Source: a virus. From it: DNA of 30,719 nucleotides. The notes under the pieces are model-generated. The model did not search any database. It was not told the origin of the DNA and saw only the letters and a program-made list of their open reading frames with translations. Positions 1-6,631 of this stretch are shown here, one piece after another (within the stretch, counting starts at the first letter, position 1; each line of letters opens with the position of its first letter). The translations under genes and the position numbers were made by a program. The DNA lies in the IMG/VR virus record IMGVR_UViG_3300044540_000109, positions 1-30,719 of that record. One strand, written 5' to 3'.

Positions 1-231
1 ATATTGGGAACCATCATCACTGTTACTTATGTACCAGTTTCTTGGCTCATACTCTCCCAATATATCATAGATATTATCTAAGTTGTTTATTGGAATATAC
101 GTTGCTCCACTAAGACACTTAGAATATAATCTGGTTGATACTAGTTCTTGTTTTAAATAATCATATTCAGTTTTAGCTAATTTATCATCTCTAAAAACCC
201 ACTTATTATAATCACTATCAAATACCCACAT
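1..231 (-). CDS. Hypothetical protein, C-terminus cut by the window edge
   Basis: An open minus-strand frame of 77 codons starts at the ATG at 229-231 and runs without a stop to base 1, so only the N-terminal part is visible. It begins MWVFDSDYNKW and is rich in Tyr, Asp and Asn, with no motif I recognise. It lies 6 nt downstream of the stop of the gene at 238-453 and is probably co-transcribed with it. The start is inferred from position and the downstream open frame only. The family is unknown. Confidence 0.6.
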   Translation of the reverse strand, partial: MWVFDSDYNKWVFRDDKLAKTEYDYLKQELVSTRLYSKCLSGATYIPINNLDNIYDILGEYEPRNWYISNSDDGSQY

Positions 232-237
232 ACTTAT

Positions 238-453
238 TTATTTTTTTACATTTAATTCCCAAATAACAGTCTTACTATTTATTATAACATCATTTTTTAA
301 TATTACAACACCAGACCGCTTTAGTATTTTTTTAAGATCCTTTATAAAACCTTTATACTGATATAAATCATCTATATAATTCGATACATCTATGATATGA
401 TAATCCTCTTTTGAGAAAATTAAGTCATAGATTAGTTTTTCTAACTCACTCAC
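238..453 (-). CDS. Small hypothetical protein (71 aa)
   Basis: The 71-residue product has a GTG start (451-453) and is soluble, with alternating acidic and basic residues and a lysine-rich middle (FIKDLKKILKRSG). I recognise no family. A WTAATATATA motif lies on the minus strand at 458-467, exactly 4 nt before the GTG. The next minus-strand gene starts 6 nt after its stop, so the two likely form an operon. It is transcribed away from the PhoH-like gene at 542. Confidence 0.6.
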   Translation of the reverse strand: MSELEKLIYDLIFSKEDYHIIDVSNYIDDLYQYKGFIKDLKKILKRSGVVILKNDVIINSKTVIWELNVKK

Positions 454-457
454 AAAT

Positions 458-467
458 TATATATTAA
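458..467 (-). promoter_or_regulatory. Candidate phage late promoter (TTAATATATA)
   Basis: TTAATATATA on the minus strand, preceded by a T run and 4 nt from the GTG start of the 71-aa gene. It is one of a recurring set in this window. The role is inferred from repetition upstream of genes and from the gp55-like sigma factor encoded at 27087. Confidence 0.4.
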
Positions 468-516
468 AACTGCATAGGTTCTTAACATAAAATTAATCGG
501 ATAGATAAGGAAGATA

Positions 517-526
517 TTAATATATA
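517..526 (+). promoter_or_regulatory. Candidate phage late promoter (TTAATATATA)
   Basis: TTAATATATA followed by an A-rich leader, 15 nt before the ATG of the PhoH-like gene. It forms a divergent pair with the copy at 458-467. Confidence 0.4.
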
Positions 527-541
527 AAAATAAAACTATAT

Positions 542-1309
542 ATGAGAAGAGCCACAGTAAAGAAGGATGAAGCATTAGTAAAGGTTGATCCAAAAGTTGT
601 TAGTAAGGTAGTTACAAAAGTTCCAACTTTTGATATTACTAAAATATCTTTTGAATTGAAATGTAAGAATGAATCTCAAAAAAATCTTGTTAATTTAATT
701 AATAAAAATGAGATTACAATATGCTCTGGTCCTGCCGGTACTGGTAAAACTTTTATAGCTTGCGCACAAGCATTAAAATTATTAAAGAAAGATGATAAGT
801 TCAACAGAATAATCTTAGTTAAAAGTGTAACAGAATTAGAAGGTGAATCAGTTGGTTATTTGAAAGGTGGACTTGAAGAAAAAATGTATCCTTATACATT
901 ATCATTCTTAGATAACTTTCACAAAATCATTGGTGAAGATAATACTAAGAGAATGTTGGATATGAAAATGATTGAAGTTCTACCATTAGCTTATATAAGA
1001 GGAAGAAGTATTGATAACGCAATCATTATTGTAGATGAGGCACAAAATATCTCTCTTAAAAATATGAGATCAACAATGACTAGAATCGGTGAATATTCAA
1101 AAATGATTATAACAGGTGATAGTAAACAAATCGATATGAAGAACAGAAGATTATCTTCATTAGACACAGTTGTTAAAATGTTCAATGAGAAAACAGGAGT
1201 TGGTACAATGACTTTTCAAGTTTCTGATATTGTAAGAAGCAAAGTAGTTATGATGATTGAAAATGAATTTGATGCTTGGGAAGAAGCAAATATAGATAAA
1301 TTGAAATAA
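542..1309 (+). CDS. phoH: PhoH-like P-loop ATPase
   Basis: The 255-aa protein is a PhoH-family ATPase, the nucleotide-binding domain shared with the N-terminal part of superfamily 1 helicases. Walker A is GPAGTGKT (63-70) and Walker B is IIIVDEAQN (161-169). A TGDSKQID stretch downstream matches the family's third conserved block. PhoH homologues are common in large myoviruses, where their role is unsettled: they may act in RNA metabolism or phosphate-stress responses. The first 40 residues are basic and poorly conserved. The length fits phage PhoH proteins without extra RNA-binding domains. The gene is preceded by a late-type motif and followed at once by a strong terminator, so it is probably a single-gene unit. 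Confidence 0.92.
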   Translation: MRRATVKKDEALVKVDPKVVSKVVTKVPTFDITKISFELKCKNESQKNLVNLINKNEITICSGPAGTGKTFIACAQALKLLKKDDKFNRIILVKSVTELEGESVGYLKGGLEEKMYPYTLSFLDNFHKIIGEDNTKRMLDMKMIEVLPLAYIRGRSIDNAIIIVDEAQNISLKNMRSTMTRIGEYSKMIITGDSKQIDMKNRRLSSLDTVVKMFNEKTGVGTMTFQVSDIVRSKVVMMIENEFDAWEEANIDKLK

Positions 1310-1315
1310 TATTTA

Positions 1316-1346
1316 AAATCCACTATTATTATAGTGGATTTTTTTA
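1316..1346 (+). terminator. Rho-independent terminator after phoH
   Basis: Perfect 11-bp stem AAATCCACTAT / ATAGTGGATTT with a TATT loop, followed by a T run. It starts 6 nt after the phoH stop. Confidence 0.9.
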
Positions 1347-1369
1347 TCCAAATATTTTTAAAAAAGTTG

Positions 1370-1377
1370 TATCTTTG
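1370..1377 (+). promoter_or_regulatory. Bacteroidetes-type promoter, TATCTTTG -7 element
   Basis: TATCTTTG matches the Bacteroidetes sigma-A -7 consensus TAnnTTTG. It is followed by a GTAAAAAATAAACA leader and then the ATG at 1394. The same element plus leader recurs at 15783, 16728 and 19172. Confidence 0.8.
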
Positions 1378-1393
1378 TAAAAAATAAACAATT

Positions 1394-1711
1394 ATGGAGG
1401 TTAAAGTTAAGAAATTTGTTTCAAAATATACAGGTAGAATATTCAATACCAATGACGAAGTTATTGACACATTCTCTTGCTCAGAAGAATTAATGGATTA
1501 TAGATTCCAATTACTTGCGGAAAATATAACTGACCAATATGTTATATTTGATTTTGATGAAAGTCAGAGAAAATGTCAAATCATTGATGGTGGTATCGAA
1601 AATCACCCAGACTATACATTAACAATGACAGAAATTGCTAGAAGTATCTATAACTCTAGAATCAATGATTCTAAAAACACTGGTGGAGTTGAATACAGAT
1701 CGTTTTATTAA
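1394..1711 (+). CDS. Hypothetical protein (105 aa)
   Basis: The 105-residue protein begins MEVKVKKFVSKYTGR. It is mildly acidic and has no transmembrane segment or recognisable catalytic motif. The start is well placed: 16 nt after the TATCTTTG promoter element and the A-rich leader seen at other genes of this class. It lies alone between the phoH terminator and the late-type motif of the next gene, so it is probably its own transcription unit read by the host RNA polymerase. I do not recognise the family. Confidence 0.7.
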   Translation: MEVKVKKFVSKYTGRIFNTNDEVIDTFSCSEELMDYRFQLLAENITDQYVIFDFDESQRKCQIIDGGIENHPDYTLTMTEIARSIYNSRINDSKNTGGVEYRSFY

Positions 1712-1727
1712 TTTATGATATTTATTT

Positions 1728-1737
1728 TTAATATATA
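1728..1737 (+). promoter_or_regulatory. Candidate phage late promoter (TTAATATATA)
   Basis: TTAATATATA inside a longer T5AATATATA, 20 nt before the ATG at 1758. It precedes the pair of leader-bearing cysteine-rich genes. Confidence 0.45.
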
Positions 1738-1757
1738 ATTAAAAATAAATCGATTAA

Positions 1758-2219
1758 ATGAAATATTTAAAAAGTATAACTGAAATGTTAGATCCTATGG
1801 GAAAATGGGATGCTACTATACCTGCACTTGAAAAACCAAGCGGTACTTGTGAAGACTGTGATGGTCAAGGATTCGTATTATGGGGTAAATCAGGTATTAA
1901 GAAGAAATGCTACGGATGTGATGGTCAAGGTTTCAACGGTGAAAAAGGTAATACACCTTGTCAATGGTGTGAAGCTAAAGGAAGTCCTTGTGATATATGC
2001 GAAGAAGAAGAATATACTTGCGTAGATTGTAAAGATACATTTAAAGAAGAATGTAATACTTGCAATGGCGAAGGTAGCTATACTTGTGATGATTGCAATG
2101 GTAATGGAAATGATAGTGAGAATATAGATGAAAATTGCTACGGATGTGATGGTACCGGATTACGTGATTGTGATAATTGCTACGCAACAGGTGCAGTTGA
2201 TTGTTCAAGCTGTTGTTAA
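1758..2219 (+). CDS. Cysteine-rich DnaJ-zinc-finger-like protein with N-terminal leader
   Basis: The 153-aa protein carries ten CxxC pairs, many in the DnaJ cysteine-rich form CxxCxGxG (for example CEDCDGQG, CYGCDGQG, CNTCNGEG, CYGCDGTG). This implies several zinc sites. There is no J domain and no C-terminal DnaJ substrate domain. The N-terminus MKYLKSITEM matches the shared leader, with I-T-E at residues 7-9. Its first 17 residues are almost the same as those of the next gene, whose body is shorter and differently arranged. DnaJ-type zinc modules bind unfolded protein or partner proteins. Packaging in the head is inferred from the leader. Confidence 0.8.
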   Translation: MKYLKSITEMLDPMGKWDATIPALEKPSGTCEDCDGQGFVLWGKSGIKKKCYGCDGQGFNGEKGNTPCQWCEAKGSPCDICEEEEYTCVDCKDTFKEECNTCNGEGSYTCDDCNGNGNDSENIDENCYGCDGTGLRDCDNCYATGAVDCSSCC

Positions 2220-2238
2220 TTAAAAAAATAAAATATAA

Positions 2239-2505
2239 ATGAGATATTTAAGAAGTATAACTGAAATGTTTGATCCAATGGGAAGTTGGGATCCTAGACA
2301 ATTAGATGAAAAACCATCGGATTCTGACTTTGATGTAGAATTAGGTGATGATATAGAAACCCCTCCAGGTAAATGTCCTGTTTGTAAAGGTGGTGGAGAT
2401 GAAGTATGTACAGAACGACACTTTGAAGATAATGATTGTGAAAAATGTGATGGTACCGGTCTATTCTGGTGCAGAACTTGTGATGGTCAAGGTATTATAA
2501 AATAA
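2239..2505 (+). CDS. Small DnaJ-zinc-finger-like protein with the same leader
   Basis: The 88-aa protein is a paralogue of the preceding gene. It opens with MRYLRSITEMFDPMG, almost identical to its neighbour, then has an acidic linker (about 25-50) and one compact zinc-finger module with CPVC, CEKCDGTG and CRTCDGQG. Four CxxC half-sites would be expected for two zinc ions. A lone Cys (EVC) and the Cys two residues before CEKC may complete the set. It starts 19 nt after the upstream stop and ends at a terminator, so the two genes form one transcript. The leader suggests co-packaging; function is not known. Confidence 0.75.
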   Translation: MRYLRSITEMFDPMGSWDPRQLDEKPSDSDFDVELGDDIETPPGKCPVCKGGGDEVCTERHFEDNDCEKCDGTGLFWCRTCDGQGIIK

Positions 2506-2507
2506 TA

Positions 2508-2537
2508 AAAGTCCTCTTTATGAGGACTTTTTCTTTT
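2508..2537 (+). terminator. Terminator between convergent genes
   Basis: Stem AAAGTCCTC / GAGGACTTT with a TTTAT loop and a T-rich tail. It ends the plus-strand pair and lies just past the stop of the minus-strand GNAT gene, so it may serve both strands. Confidence 0.85.
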
Positions 2538-2999
2538 TTAAAAACGCTTTATAGTATAATAACTATGTGCATCTTCACTATGTAACTCTCTTCTTTTTAA
2601 CCAATTATCTATATTATGTAATCCCTTTAAATGTTGTCCAAATACGAATTTATATCCATTGGATTTAGCATAATTTTCAAACCAATCCTTTAATAATTCA
2701 CCAAATCCCTTACCTCTAAATTCAGGCTTTACCGCAAGTGCTATACCCTCTAAGCCTTTATCACCATCCAATACCTTAGGCGCTACTAAATAACATCCAA
2801 TTATCTTACCATTTAAAGTTAATTTAGAACTTAAATCGAAATGTGTAACTTCTCTTATATATTCTTGGTTATCATCATATGACATTACGTTAGAGAAAAT
2901 TATACTAGCCATATCAACAATTTCATCTATATCATCACTTGATATTTCTTCAATCTTTGGCTTCTTAAACGAATTAAATGTATTGATATATTTAGACAT
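2538..2999 (-). CDS. GNAT-family N-acetyltransferase
   Basis: The 153-aa protein is the size of a single GNAT domain. Motif A is visible as a beta strand followed by the acetyl-CoA pyrophosphate loop in VKPEFRGKGFGELL (90-103), with R95-G-K-G-F-G100. GNAT enzymes move an acetyl group from acetyl-CoA to an amine; the substrate cannot be read from the sequence. The N-terminus MSKYINTFNSF vaguely resembles the shared leader but lacks its glutamate. It is the last gene of a minus-strand run with the RuvC-like gene, 14 nt apart. Confidence 0.85.
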   Translation of the reverse strand: MSKYINTFNSFKKPKIEEISSDDIDEIVDMASIIFSNVMSYDDNQEYIREVTHFDLSSKLTLNGKIIGCYLVAPKVLDGDKGLEGIALAVKPEFRGKGFGELLKDWFENYAKSNGYKFVFGQHLKGLHNIDNWLKRRELHSEDAHSYYTIKRF

Positions 3000-3013
3000 A
3001 TTGTTTTTATTTT

Positions 3014-3724
3014 TTATTCATTTGCTTTATTTAAAACGTGATATAAAATAATACCATCGTTTATATCTTCAAATGGTTTAGGAACAGTCGAAACCGCCAT
3101 AATTTCATTTTTTAAAGATTTACATAACTTAAACCAATCATTATCAATCTCATTATTCTCAACGATACTTAAAAACATACCGTGCTTAGTAAAACTACCA
3201 CCAGAAACACCATCATTGTTCTTATAAACCCATTTATCCTTTTTCTTACCCTCGTTAATAGGTGCATATGTCAATTTACACGATTCTAGCTTCAATGTAG
3301 ATGGAGAAAATACAACTATATCCTCTGATACCAAATCAAAAAGTTTCTTTCTTAAAAGAGTCGAAAATGTAACCAAATCAATTATCGCTCCCGCATTAGA
3401 ACTATATGAATATCCCTCAATACCAATCTTAGTAGGTTTAGTAGAATCAATATTCAATAATATATCCTTTATAATGTTATCAGTAATTAAATCATAATCT
3501 TTCAATTTTATTAACTCACCATCAGAATACTCTTTAAACTCTCTATAATCGATAAATTTATACTCAACAAATTGCTCTGCTAATTTAAACCATTTTGTCA
3601 TTCCTGTCTTCTTATAAACAGTCGATTCTCTACAGTAATTGTAGATTTTAAAACTATCACCACTAGATACAACCATTGCAGTTGATATTAAACTAGGGTC
3701 TATTGCTACTATATTATACTTCAT
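3014..3724 (-). CDS. RuvC-like Holliday junction resolvase
   Basis: The 236-aa protein has an RNase H/RuvC-type fold. It opens with a beta strand carrying an acidic residue and a helix-capping Ser (VAIDPSLISTAM, D9). The second acid is in IGIEGYSYSS (E103), and the last pair is in FEDINDGIIL (D220 and D223). This spacing of acids is typical of metal-dependent resolvases. In a T4-like phage such an enzyme would cut branched DNA before packaging, the role of gp49 in T4, though gp49 belongs to another fold. An RNase-H-like nuclease of other specificity is possible. A late-type variant (TTATATATA) lies just upstream on the minus strand. Confidence 0.75.
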   Translation of the reverse strand: MKYNIVAIDPSLISTAMVVSSGDSFKIYNYCRESTVYKKTGMTKWFKLAEQFVEYKFIDYREFKEYSDGELIKLKDYDLITDNIIKDILLNIDSTKPTKIGIEGYSYSSNAGAIIDLVTFSTLLRKKLFDLVSEDIVVFSPSTLKLESCKLTYAPINEGKKKDKWVYKNNDGVSGGSFTKHGMFLSIVENNEIDNDWFKLCKSLKNEIMAVSTVPKPFEDINDGIILYHVLNKANE

Positions 3725-3756
3725 TTATTAAAAATTTATAGTATATATAAGTAAGA

Positions 3757-4428
3757 CTAATCCCTATTCAGATTTTTCTTTAACCACTCTATTTTACTCT
3801 CATGAATCAAAACACAAGGACTCGATAAAAAAAACTCACAGCCATTACCACCCTTTCCCTTATCCAAATATTGGAAATTTTCAGTATATGTAACTTTAGT
3901 AAAATCATCTTTACTAATTGCTCTTCCATCAATAGTCATATTCTTACCATCAAGATTAATAACATCATCAGTCAAACTATCAATATTTTGAAGATTAACC
4001 TTTTTTCTATCATCAGACATTGCCCATAAATCAAATACAGGACAAAATACAATTTCACTATCGTCAAATGGTATAACCAAATAAACATCACCTTTAACTA
4101 TTCTCTCACAAATATCTTTATCAGTACCACCAATTAATGAATTCTTTCTAACAACCGGATATTCATCTGTTTTATTCGCAATATCATTGAAAAAATCTTT
4201 AAAAGCTAATGGATCAGCATTTCTAGGAGCAGGTTTAAATAATTCAAAATTGTATTTTTTAGCTCTAGATCTCCACAATTGTGTATTACTAAATGAAAAG
4301 TTTTTGCAATTCTCATCCAATATCTGTAAAACATCAGCACCGTTAATCTCCTTAGTCCTATTAATAATAGGTAAGCTTTTATCAGGTCTAGCCAAGCTCT
4401 CAACAAATATTTCGTATTTCTTAATCAT
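3757..4428 (-). CDS. Leader-bearing protein, paralogue of next gene; possible ADP-ribosyltransferase-like fold
   Basis: The 223-aa protein starts MIKKYEIFVE, matching the shared leader with F-V-E at residues 8-10. The body aligns with the product of 4428-5045 in ENCKNFSF, LWR, a KDFF block, KNSLIGGT, YLVIPFD and a terminal WLKKNLN. Conserved LWR, a Ser-rich strand and an IPFD strand recall a family of phage proteins that look like ADP-ribosyltransferases (R...S...E order). I cannot see a convincing catalytic ExE, so this is a weak inference. It follows the upstream gene head to tail. TATAAATA, the T4 late-promoter consensus, lies on the minus strand at 4433-4440, 4 nt before the ATG. Confidence 0.6.
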   Translation of the reverse strand: MIKKYEIFVESLARPDKSLPIINRTKEINGADVLQILDENCKNFSFSNTQLWRSRAKKYNFELFKPAPRNADPLAFKDFFNDIANKTDEYPVVRKNSLIGGTDKDICERIVKGDVYLVIPFDDSEIVFCPVFDLWAMSDDRKKVNLQNIDSLTDDVINLDGKNMTIDGRAISKDDFTKVTYTENFQYLDKGKGGNGCEFFLSSPCVLIHESKIEWLKKNLNRD

Positions 4429-5045
4429 TATTTATTTATATTTTCTTTCAACCAATCTATTTTATCCATACCCAATAATAAACAATTTGAGTTTGTGAAA
4501 AATTCATATCCGAAACTTTTAACCTTTTCGTAATAACTAGCTATATTAGAAGACATTAAGATACTCTTTAATTCATCATTAGGAACTTTGAAATTCTCAT
4601 CATAATTCTTTAATAAGAAAATATCATCAGAGAAAACTTGTTTAACTTTAGACCATAATGCAATATCAGGAGAACCTGCGAATATTATATTAGCATTGTC
4701 AAATGGTATAACTAAAAACATTTTATAACCACTACCAAACATATCAGAACCAGCTTCTGTTGTAGATCCAATTAAACTTTTATATCTCGGTACAACATAA
4801 CCCTTCCTATTATCAAAAAAGTCTTTATAATCATAATTACCAATTGTTCTAGCTCTCTCAGCTTCTAAATACAATCCAAAATCACCAAAACTACTATTGG
4901 ATTTTCTATACAACATATCATTATCAAATGAAAAATTCTTACAATTTTCTCTAATAACATCTAAAAACTCAGCATCAGTAAGTTTCTTAGTTCTAGTCTC
5001 GGATTCCAAATCCTTAAATTCATTATATTCTAAAATTTTACGCAT
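4428..5045 (-). CDS. Leader-bearing protein, paralogue of the 3757 gene
   Basis: The 205-aa protein starts MRKILEYNEF, giving the leader ending Y-N-E (7-9). It shares with its downstream neighbour the blocks RENCKNFSF, YKDFF, YKSLIGST, FLVIPFDNANIIF and WLKENINK, while the stretches between have diverged. This indicates an old tandem duplication. The possible Arg of an ADP-ribosyltransferase-like site is in LYRKS, and the Ser in SLIGST; no clear ExE follows. It overlaps the next gene start by one base. Its promoter region is shared divergently with the membrane operon at 5100. Confidence 0.6.
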   Translation of the reverse strand: MRKILEYNEFKDLESETRTKKLTDAEFLDVIRENCKNFSFDNDMLYRKSNSSFGDFGLYLEAERARTIGNYDYKDFFDNRKGYVVPRYKSLIGSTTEAGSDMFGSGYKMFLVIPFDNANIIFAGSPDIALWSKVKQVFSDDIFLLKNYDENFKVPNDELKSILMSSNIASYYEKVKSFGYEFFTNSNCLLLGMDKIDWLKENINK

Positions 5046-5074
5046 ATTTACTTTTTTATTTAATCTATATATTA

Positions 5075-5082
5075 TATATTTG
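5075..5082 (+). promoter_or_regulatory. Bacteroidetes-type promoter, TATATTTG -7 element
   Basis: TATATTTG fits TAnnTTTG and lies 17 nt before the ATG at 5100. The same AT-rich block contains a minus-strand AATATATA for the divergent gene at 5045, so the two promoters probably overlap. Confidence 0.65.
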
Positions 5083-5099
5083 TACCAAAAAATAATTAT

Positions 5100-5555
5100 A
5101 TGCTATCAACAATATTCTCAGCAAGCCCAATCGTACTATTAGTAATTATGCTAGGAAGAGCAATCTATCTAAGTAGAAAGAAAGAGCCAATCGTACTAAA
5201 TATGTCATATGGTAATATATGCTACTCTTGTAAAGAAGATATACACGAAGAATATAATTATGATAACAAAGATAATCATACTCTCTGCAAATCCTGTAAA
5301 AGAGACGAAACACTAAATAATCTTACAAATAACCTTTTTAAATATAGAGAAAAATTCCTAAGATTCCAAGGAGAACATCCTATAAAATTATCCTGGATAA
5401 TGTTAGGAACAATGATTTCCTTATCAATATTAGATGGTTTAATAAGACACTTTACCGGTATAAGCCTTAAAATGGGAACAATAGGAAATATAATATACAT
5501 ACTATTATCAATGTATAGAATTGAAATGTCATTTAGAACAAAAAAACAAATATAA
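5100..5555 (+). CDS. Membrane protein with internal zinc ribbon
   Basis: The 151-aa protein has a hydrophobic N-terminal segment (about 3-20), then a basic RKK stretch. A zinc ribbon with two CxxC pairs follows (CYSC at about 41-44; CKSC at about 63-66), then two C-terminal hydrophobic segments (about 98-115 and 122-140). It is paralogous to the product of 5823-6311 in layout and in the CYSCK / LCKSCKR blocks. The positive charges after the first segment suggest that the zinc ribbon faces the cytoplasm. It is the first gene of a three-gene operon under a host-type promoter. A role in membrane remodelling or superinfection exclusion would be plausible but is not shown. Confidence 0.7.
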   Translation: MLSTIFSASPIVLLVIMLGRAIYLSRKKEPIVLNMSYGNICYSCKEDIHEEYNYDNKDNHTLCKSCKRDETLNNLTNNLFKYREKFLRFQGEHPIKLSWIMLGTMISLSILDGLIRHFTGISLKMGTIGNIIYILLSMYRIEMSFRTKKQI

Positions 5556-5556
5556 A

Positions 5557-5823
5557 ATGAATAAAAAAACAAATAGAGAAATAAGTAAAATTCTAGCGAA
5601 CTTTGCAATTGTAATGATAATAGTAGCAACTCTATTCTCATTCGAATCAGAACACCGAATATTATACGCAATAAATATTGTATTGTATGTAACAAGTATA
5701 TTCCTAGGACTTAAAGGAATTACCATTAATACAGAAGGTAAAAATAAACTATTCGACTGGCAAGCAAAAACTGGACTAATTGGTATTATCATATTTATAA
5801 TCTCCTTATTCGTAAACTACTAA
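5557..5823 (+). CDS. Small membrane protein with three transmembrane segments
   Basis: The 88-aa protein starts at the ATG one base after the upstream stop, a better start than in-frame codons inside the preceding gene. Three hydrophobic stretches are visible (about 13-28, 36-51 and 71-87), joined by a charged loop (TEGKNKLFDWQAK). There are no cysteines. Its stop TAA overlaps the ATG of the next gene by one base. The tight coupling suggests the three products are made in fixed ratio and may form one membrane complex. The family is unknown. Confidence 0.65.
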   Translation: MNKKTNREISKILANFAIVMIIVATLFSFESEHRILYAINIVLYVTSIFLGLKGITINTEGKNKLFDWQAKTGLIGIIIFIISLFVNY

Positions 5824-6311
5824 TGTCAATGTTTATAATAATTCTATCATTCGTTGTAATGCTTTCTGCAATAATAAGACTATACTTTCTAAGTAAGAAA
5901 AGTGAAGCAATATCAGCCAGAGTTGAAAGAGGTTATATCTGCTATTCTTGTAAAGGTGATATAGATATAACCGAACCCGAATTCTCCTTTAATATGGTTT
6001 TAAGAGAATTAGATGGGGAAGATGATTACATATTATGTAAATCTTGTAAAAGAAATGATAAGCTGAATATACTAACAAGCGAAACATTTAATACTAAAAT
6101 AGATAAAGTTAAACTATTCATCTATCGTAATAGCTCTTTAATACTCAAAGTAGGTTTAACTTTAATGATTGTTTTTTTAATATTGGATTGGGTAATATAC
6201 TTTCTAACAGATGTTAAACTCAATATGAGCGCAATTTATAATACAATATATTGGATTTTCACACTATATCGACAAGAACTTATATACAGAAAAAATCCCT
6301 CTAATATTTAG
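5823..6311 (+). CDS. Membrane protein with internal zinc ribbon, paralogue of 5100 gene
   Basis: The 162-aa protein repeats the layout of the product of 5100-5555: an N-terminal hydrophobic segment (about 3-22), a zinc ribbon (CYSC, then CKSC about 35 residues later), and two hydrophobic segments near the C-terminus (about 108-128 and 135-150). The LYRQE end resembles MYRIE of its paralogue. The two flank the three-TM protein, giving a symmetrical A-B-A' operon. Its TAG stop (6309-6311) sits inside the terminator hairpin. Confidence 0.7.
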   Translation: MSMFIIILSFVVMLSAIIRLYFLSKKSEAISARVERGYICYSCKGDIDITEPEFSFNMVLRELDGEDDYILCKSCKRNDKLNILTSETFNTKIDKVKLFIYRNSSLILKVGLTLMIVFLILDWVIYFLTDVKLNMSAIYNTIYWIFTLYRQELIYRKNPSNI

Positions 6312-6322
6312 AGGGATTTTTA
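6293..6322 (+). terminator. Terminator of the membrane operon
   Basis: Perfect 12-bp stem AAATCCCTCTAA / TTAGAGGGATTT with a 3-nt loop and a T run. The stop codon of the last gene lies in its 3' arm. Confidence 0.9.
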
Positions 6323-6352
6323 AAATAAAGGGTCGTTTAACGACTACCACCA

Positions 6353-6374
6353 ATTTGTTTTTTCGAAAACAAAT
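6353..6374. terminator. Hairpin with TTCG loop past the H1-like gene
   Basis: Stem ATTTGTTTT / AAAACAAAT closing a TTCG tetraloop on the plus strand. It lies 6 nt beyond the stop of the minus-strand gene at 6380, where it could end that transcript. It lacks a clean T run on the minus strand, and a small palindrome GTCGTTTAACGAC (6332-6344) lies next to it. Confidence 0.4.
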
Positions 6375-6379
6375 AAAAA

Positions 6380-6553
6380 TTATTCAGATTTAGACTCATT
6401 AACAGAAGCTGTTCTGTAAGGAGTTACTAATTTTTTAATCTCTCCTAATGCCTTACGTGCATCAGCTAGATTTCTTTTCTTAGTACCATTGTGCGCTGCA
6501 TCAAATTGCTCCCACAAAGCTTTCAACTGTTCGTAAATTTCTTGTTTGTTCAT
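6380..6553 (-). CDS. Small histone H1-like (Hc1-type) protein
   Basis: This 57-aa minus-strand gene has an ATG at 6551-6553 and a stop at 6380-6382. The sequence runs from MNKQEIYEQLK through GTKKRNLADARKALGEIKK to a tail of YRTASVNESK. The pattern of an amphipathic helix, a Gly-rich basic turn, an A-R-K-A helix and a terminal R-x-x-SV-x-ESK matches the small histone H1-like Hc1 proteins common in Bacteroidetes and their phages, as I recall that family. It would bind DNA non-specifically. It lies downstream of uvsX, separated by a hairpin. The homology is judged by eye. Confidence 0.55.
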   Translation of the reverse strand: MNKQEIYEQLKALWEQFDAAHNGTKKRNLADARKALGEIKKLVTPYRTASVNESKSE

Positions 6554-6573
6554 AACTTTTTTATTTTTTATTT

Positions 6574-6597
6574 AAGCACTCCAATAAAAGAGTGCTT
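6574..6597 (-). terminator. Hairpin between uvsX and the H1-like gene
   Basis: Stem AAGCACTC / GAGTGCTT with an 8-nt loop, 34 nt past the uvsX stop on the minus strand, followed by an AT-rich tract. It may act as a partial terminator that sets the level of the downstream H1-like gene. Confidence 0.6.
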
Positions 6598-6631
6598 TAC
6601 TTATATTAAATTAAACTTAATAAGTTTAATC

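Noticed and set aside
991-1185. Minus-strand open frame inside the phoH gene (and similar antisense frames at 1216, 4187, 4897, 5276, 5529, 6813, 9194, 9974, 11082, 11422, 22581, 22972, 23867, 24869, 26191, 28452)
   Set aside because: They lie opposite well-supported genes, lack their own promoter motif, and read as hydrophobic shadow translations of AT-rich sequence.
2538-2999. GNAT protein as a sixteenth leader-bearing protein
   Set aside because: Its start MSKYINTFNS has similar hydrophobic spacing but lacks the Glu, so it was not counted.
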